Assembly: GCF_013141695.1 (NCBI RefSeq)
Contig: NZ_WHNY01000066.1
Span: 1 to 64,000, forward strand
Length of the DNA: 64,000 nt
From: Paenibacillus plantarum
GTDB lineage: Bacteria > Bacillota > Bacilli > Paenibacillales > NBRC-103111
Direction of reading: 5' to 3'
The notes beneath the pieces are model-generated. The model was given only the letters and a program-made list of their open reading frames with translations, did no database searches and had not been told where the DNA came from. Both the position numbers and the translations under genes were made by a program. Positions within the stretch are counted from its first letter, which is position 1; the number at the start of each line of letters is the position of its first letter. Shown one piece after another: positions 61,087-64,000 of the stretch.

Positions 61087-61115
61087 TTGACATTTTCATT
61101 GATAATGATTATCAT
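61087..61115 (+). promoter_or_regulatory. Promoter with overlapping perfect Fur box
   Basis: TTGACA (61087-61092), 17-bp spacer, TATCAT (61110-61115). The spacer and -10 contain TGATAAT-G-ATTATCA (61100-61114), an exact 7-1-7 Fur site. Confidence 0.92.
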
Positions 61116-61185
61116 TTTTAGTTAATGGAGAGAAATTATCGAATCATTGGGCCCTATATACATATTGGAAAAGGGGATGTTCCTC

Positions 61186-62031
61186 ATGGCAATAGCAACG
61201 CGAATATATACCGAACAACTACATGTTTCTTATGATAAATTGAAAATCATCAACGATCTGAGTATCGAGATTCCAACGGGCAAGATCACCGCTTTGGTCG
61301 GTGCCAATGGATCGGGGAAATCGACGATATTGAAGGCGATGTCGCGACTATTGAAGCCGACGGAAGGGACCGTGTTCCTAGATGGCCATTCCATTCATCA
61401 TCAATCGACGAAGGAAATCGCCAAGAAATTAGCAATTCTACCGCAGTCGCCATCCGCTCCGGAAGGCATTACAGCCGAAGAACTAGTAGGATATGGTCGT
61501 TTCCCGCATCAGCGCGGCTTCCAGAAGATGTCCAGCGCCGATCGTGAAATCATCAACTGGGCGTTCGAAGTGACGGGGATGACAGCGTTCAAGGATCGTC
61601 CGATCGATCATCTATCAGGTGGTCAACGTCAACGGGTATGGATCGCTATGGCATTAGCGCAGCAGACCGATATGCTGTTCTTGGATGAGCCAACAACTTA
61701 TTTGGATATGGCGCATCAGCTTGAGGTTCTCTGTTTGTTGAAGGAAATTAACGAGCGTCACAAGACGACAATCGTCATGGTTGTGCATGATTTGAATCAT
61801 GCGACGCGTTATGCGGACCATTTAATCGCAATTAAAACAGGGAATGTCGTCTATGAAGGTTCACCGATGGATATTGTAACACCGCAAATGCTGCTCGACG
61901 TGTTCGCTATTCATGCTGATGTCATCGTGGATCCAAGGGCAGGCGTGCCGCTCTGTATCCCTTATGGCTTGGTATCGGATGATGAAGTTGTGGCGGAACC
62001 GGAACGTAAAGTAGCAGTAACGAGTGCTTGA
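61186..62031 (+). CDS. Fur-regulated siderophore ABC transporter ATPase (YusV/FecE-like)
   Basis: 281 residues: Walker A GANGSGKST, ILPQSPSAPEGITAEELVGYGRFPHQ, signature LSGGQRQRVW, Walker B LFLDEPTTYLD, His in VVHDLNHA. FecCD-type ATPase for ferric siderophores. It stands alone, without permease or binding protein, like B. subtilis YusV, which serves several siderophore permeases. ATG 61186 is 9 bp after AAAAGGGG; ATG 61177 is fused to that site. Confidence 0.9.
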   Translation: MAIATRIYTEQLHVSYDKLKIINDLSIEIPTGKITALVGANGSGKSTILKAMSRLLKPTEGTVFLDGHSIHHQSTKEIAKKLAILPQSPSAPEGITAEELVGYGRFPHQRGFQKMSSADREIINWAFEVTGMTAFKDRPIDHLSGGQRQRVWIAMALAQQTDMLFLDEPTTYLDMAHQLEVLCLLKEINERHKTTIVMVVHDLNHATRYADHLIAIKTGNVVYEGSPMDIVTPQMLLDVFAIHADVIVDPRAGVPLCIPYGLVSDDEVVAEPERKVAVTSA

Positions 62032-62212
62032 TTAGCTTAAATGAGCCTGTGAAAGAGGTGCCCCCAGACCGGGAGGTGCCTTTTCTTTGTGGAAATGAAA
62101 GGCTTCCCTTGTGTTCAGGGAGGATTTTTGGCACAATACTAACTAGATGGTACGCTTCGGCTGCTTAGAAGAACTGGACTGCATGTGATAGTCTTGAAAA
62201 GAGGATAACGGA

Positions 62213-63295
62213 ATGAAACTTTCATCCATATATGGATTAACTTTTGATCAACTGGTCGCTTGGCTGGCCGAAAAAGGCTACAAAAAATCGCGCGCCCTGC
62301 AAGTATGGGACTGGCTGTATCGCAAGCGGGTCGCTTCGTTCGCAGAAATGACGGATGTGAAAGCGGATTGCTTGGCCACATTAAGCGAGCATTTTGCTAT
62401 TCATACCTTGAATGAGCACACGCGGCAGGAATCGGCGGACGGCACGATGAAATTCCTGTTCAAGCTATCGGACGGCAATTTGATCGAAACGGTCCTGATG
62501 CGTCATAAATTCGGCTTATCCGTCTGTGTGACGACGCAAGTGGGTTGTAATATTGGCTGCAGCTTCTGTGCCAGTGGCTTATTGGCCAAGAGCCGTGATT
62601 TGTCCGCCGCGGAAATCGTGGAACAAATTATGAAAGTCCAATTTCATTTGGACGCTATGGGCAAAGCGGAGCGCGTCAGCCATATTGTTGTGATGGGAAT
62701 TGGCGAACCCTTCGACAACTTCGTGAATATGGTCGATTTTATCCGCGTCGTGAAGGATCAGAAAGGTCTGGATATTGCAGCAAGACACATCACAGTATCC
62801 ACCAGCGGTCTGGCACCCAAAATTAGAGAGTTCGCGGACTCGGATTTGAAAGTGAATCTCGCGATTTCCTTGCATGCGCCAACAAACGAGCTTCGTACAC
62901 GCATCATGAAAATCAACAAAGCGATTCCGATCGAGACGTTGATGGAAGCGATTGAGTACTATTTAGAGAAAACGAATCGTCGTATTACGCTTGAGTATAT
63001 TCTGCTCAAAGACGTGAACGATGGCAGAGAGCATGCGCTTCAACTGGCTGAGCTGATTCAGCATATCCGCCAGCTGGCTAATGTGAACTTGATTCCGTAC
63101 AATCCGGTGGATGAGCACAGCCAGTATCAGCGGAGTGAGCGCGAATCGGTGCGTGCCTTCTACGATACACTCAAGAAGCAAGGCATCTCATGCAGCGTGC
63201 GTCTGGAGCACGGGTCGGACATTGATGCCGCTTGTGGGCAACTGCGAAGCAAGCAAATCAAACAATCCACAGGGGATAACGTTGTGGCTGGATAA
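62213..63295 (+). CDS. rlmN: Radical-SAM 23S rRNA (adenine-2503-C2) methyltransferase, RlmN family
   Basis: 360 residues: CNIGCSFC radical-SAM cluster, VCVTTQVGC, VVMGIGEPFDN, ARHITVSTSGLAPKI, LAISLHAP, and C-terminal EHGSDIDAACGQLR with the second catalytic Cys. It methylates A2503 of 23S rRNA (and some tRNAs). The MGIGEPFDN and TTQVGC signatures favour RlmN over the resistance enzyme Cfr. Some divergence from the standard Bacillus RlmN leaves open that it is a second copy. Monocistronic with terminator. Confidence 0.85.
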   Translation: MKLSSIYGLTFDQLVAWLAEKGYKKSRALQVWDWLYRKRVASFAEMTDVKADCLATLSEHFAIHTLNEHTRQESADGTMKFLFKLSDGNLIETVLMRHKFGLSVCVTTQVGCNIGCSFCASGLLAKSRDLSAAEIVEQIMKVQFHLDAMGKAERVSHIVVMGIGEPFDNFVNMVDFIRVVKDQKGLDIAARHITVSTSGLAPKIREFADSDLKVNLAISLHAPTNELRTRIMKINKAIPIETLMEAIEYYLEKTNRRITLEYILLKDVNDGREHALQLAELIQHIRQLANVNLIPYNPVDEHSQYQRSERESVRAFYDTLKKQGISCSVRLEHGSDIDAACGQLRSKQIKQSTGDNVVAG

Positions 63296-63302
63296 TAGAT
63301 AG

Positions 63303-63335
63303 GCCTGTGGGTGATCTTCATTCACAGGCTTTTTC
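63303..63335 (+). terminator. Intrinsic terminator of rlmN
   Basis: GCCTGTG / CACAGGC (63303-63309, 63323-63329) followed by TTTTT. Confidence 0.85.
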
Positions 63336-63482
63336 CTTGTCTGTTTTCCAAATAGAGGAATTAAATGACTGAAGTAGAATGAGTAAAGTGAAGATAATTA
63401 AGCTTCATTAACTTTTGTGAATGCGCTTACGAATAAATGTAAGCTTGGCCATACAATTTTAAAAGAGTTCTGGGGGAGCGTA

Positions 63483-64000
63483 ATGAAACTTATTCAAGTA
63501 GAGGAATTAACCAAGAACTTTCGCCAAGCTGTCAAAAGTCCAGGTTTAGCCGGTGCTGTTAAGCATCTATTCACCCAGTCCTATCGTGAGAAACTGGCTG
63601 TTGACCGTATCAGTTTCTCGATCGAGGAAGGGGAGGCCGTGGCCTATGTTGGGCCGAATGGGGCAGGGAAGTCGACCACGATTAAAATGCTGACAGGCAT
63701 ACTTACACCCACAACGGGAAGCATTGTTGTCGATGGCCTAGTCCCCTATCAGCAGCGCACGCGCAACGCCAAAACGATAGGCGCTGTATTCGGTCAACGC
63801 TCCCAGCTTTGGTACGACATCCCAATCATTGAATCGTTCTCCTTAATCAAAGATATTTATGAAGTTCCGTCCGACGTGTACAAACGAAATATGGATCGGT
63901 TTACAGAAATGCTTGGTTTAGCTGAATTTCTGAATCTTCCCACACGCAAACTATCGTTGGGACAACGTATGCGGGCTGATTTAGCGGCAGCCCTGCTGCA
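63483..64000 (+). CDS. ABC-2-type transporter ATP-binding protein (3' partial)
   Basis: ATG 63483 after GGGGGAG; open to the window end (172 codons). KLIQVEELTKNFRQAVKSPG, Walker A GPNGAGKST, IGAVFGQRSQLWYDIP (Q-loop) and the signature LSLGQRMRADLAAALL. The N-terminal extension and the GQRSQLWWD-type Q-loop are typical of the viologen/daunorubicin-exporter-like ATPases that are followed by two ABC-2 permease genes. Confidence 0.9.
   Translation, partial: MKLIQVEELTKNFRQAVKSPGLAGAVKHLFTQSYREKLAVDRISFSIEEGEAVAYVGPNGAGKSTTIKMLTGILTPTTGSIVVDGLVPYQQRTRNAKTIGAVFGQRSQLWYDIPIIESFSLIKDIYEVPSDVYKRNMDRFTEMLGLAEFLNLPTRKLSLGQRMRADLAAALL

Noticed and set aside
62213..63295. Cfr-type C8 methyltransferase (antibiotic resistance)
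   Set aside because: MGIGEPFDN and VCVTTQVGC are RlmN signatures, unlike the MGMGEALAN form I recall for Cfr; sequence elsewhere is also RlmN-like.

Overview
The window looks like chromosomal DNA of a Paenibacillus-type Bacillota (Paenibacillaceae). Grounds are the SLH-domain surface protein, a LytS/YesN-type sensor pair coupled to a sugar-binding protein, many two-component systems and BcrA-like ABC transporters, strong AGGAGG ribosome sites, UUCG or T-run terminators and Fur boxes of the TGATAAT-n-ATTATCA kind. No rRNA, tRNA, intact insertion sequence or CRISPR array was seen.

Layout. 1-2742: end of a secreted surface protein, then a minus-strand pair (membrane NAGPA-type protein, GT2-GtrA glycosyltransferase). 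2795-5328: an array of 14-bp iterons followed by parM, a parR-like gene, a frameshifted winged-helix gene and a small ORF. 5430-7081: TetR regulator and SDR enzyme with shared operators. 7222-9722: 28-codon ORF, chemoreceptor, truncated ABC binding-protein gene and a palindromic element. 9805-15240: two-component system divergent from a VTC / DUF4956 / beta-helix lipoprotein operon. 15779-20590: GntR (YtrA-type) operon with two ABC transporters and a DUF4097-like protein. 20701-25321: minus-strand GAF-PAS-GGDEF-EAL / TPP enzyme / unknown gene. 25872-28268: 7TM kinase and LuxR-type regulator. 28437-32969: two secreted surface proteins. 33024-34950: MarR and DHA2 efflux pump. 35287-36200: PBECR4 nuclease-like gene behind a structured leader RNA. 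36309-41170: ABC - two-component - ABC cluster. 41628-47046: sugar binding protein, LytS kinase, YesN regulator and sugar symporter. 47217-57427: SRPBCC protein, SDR enzymes, FlxA-like, MerR, catalase, GNAT, aldo/keto reductase, MFS pump, HxlR and DUF4180. 57989-64000: IsdG-like monooxygenase, HAD phosphatase, chemoreceptor, Fur-controlled siderophore ATPase, RlmN and a partial ABC ATPase.

Three observations stand out. (1) Six intergenic elements of about 185 bp each carry four 23-bp dyads. Four of them share one sequence family and have exactly 51-62-51 bp spacing; two others have unrelated core sequences but nearly the same geometry (50-61-50 and 52-62-52). (2) A PBECR4 gene is preceded by its own sigma-A promoter, a highly structured ~155-nt RNA and an intrinsic terminator, an arrangement like a type III toxin-antitoxin or an attenuator. 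(3) A 20-bp box of two half-sites 11 bp apart, placed 9-10 bp upstream of the -10, occurs at three promoters, which ties the 9805-11753 two-component system to itself, to the VTC operon and to the NAGPA/GT2 pair 9 kb away. The ParM locus with six phased 14-bp iterons is a likely partition module.
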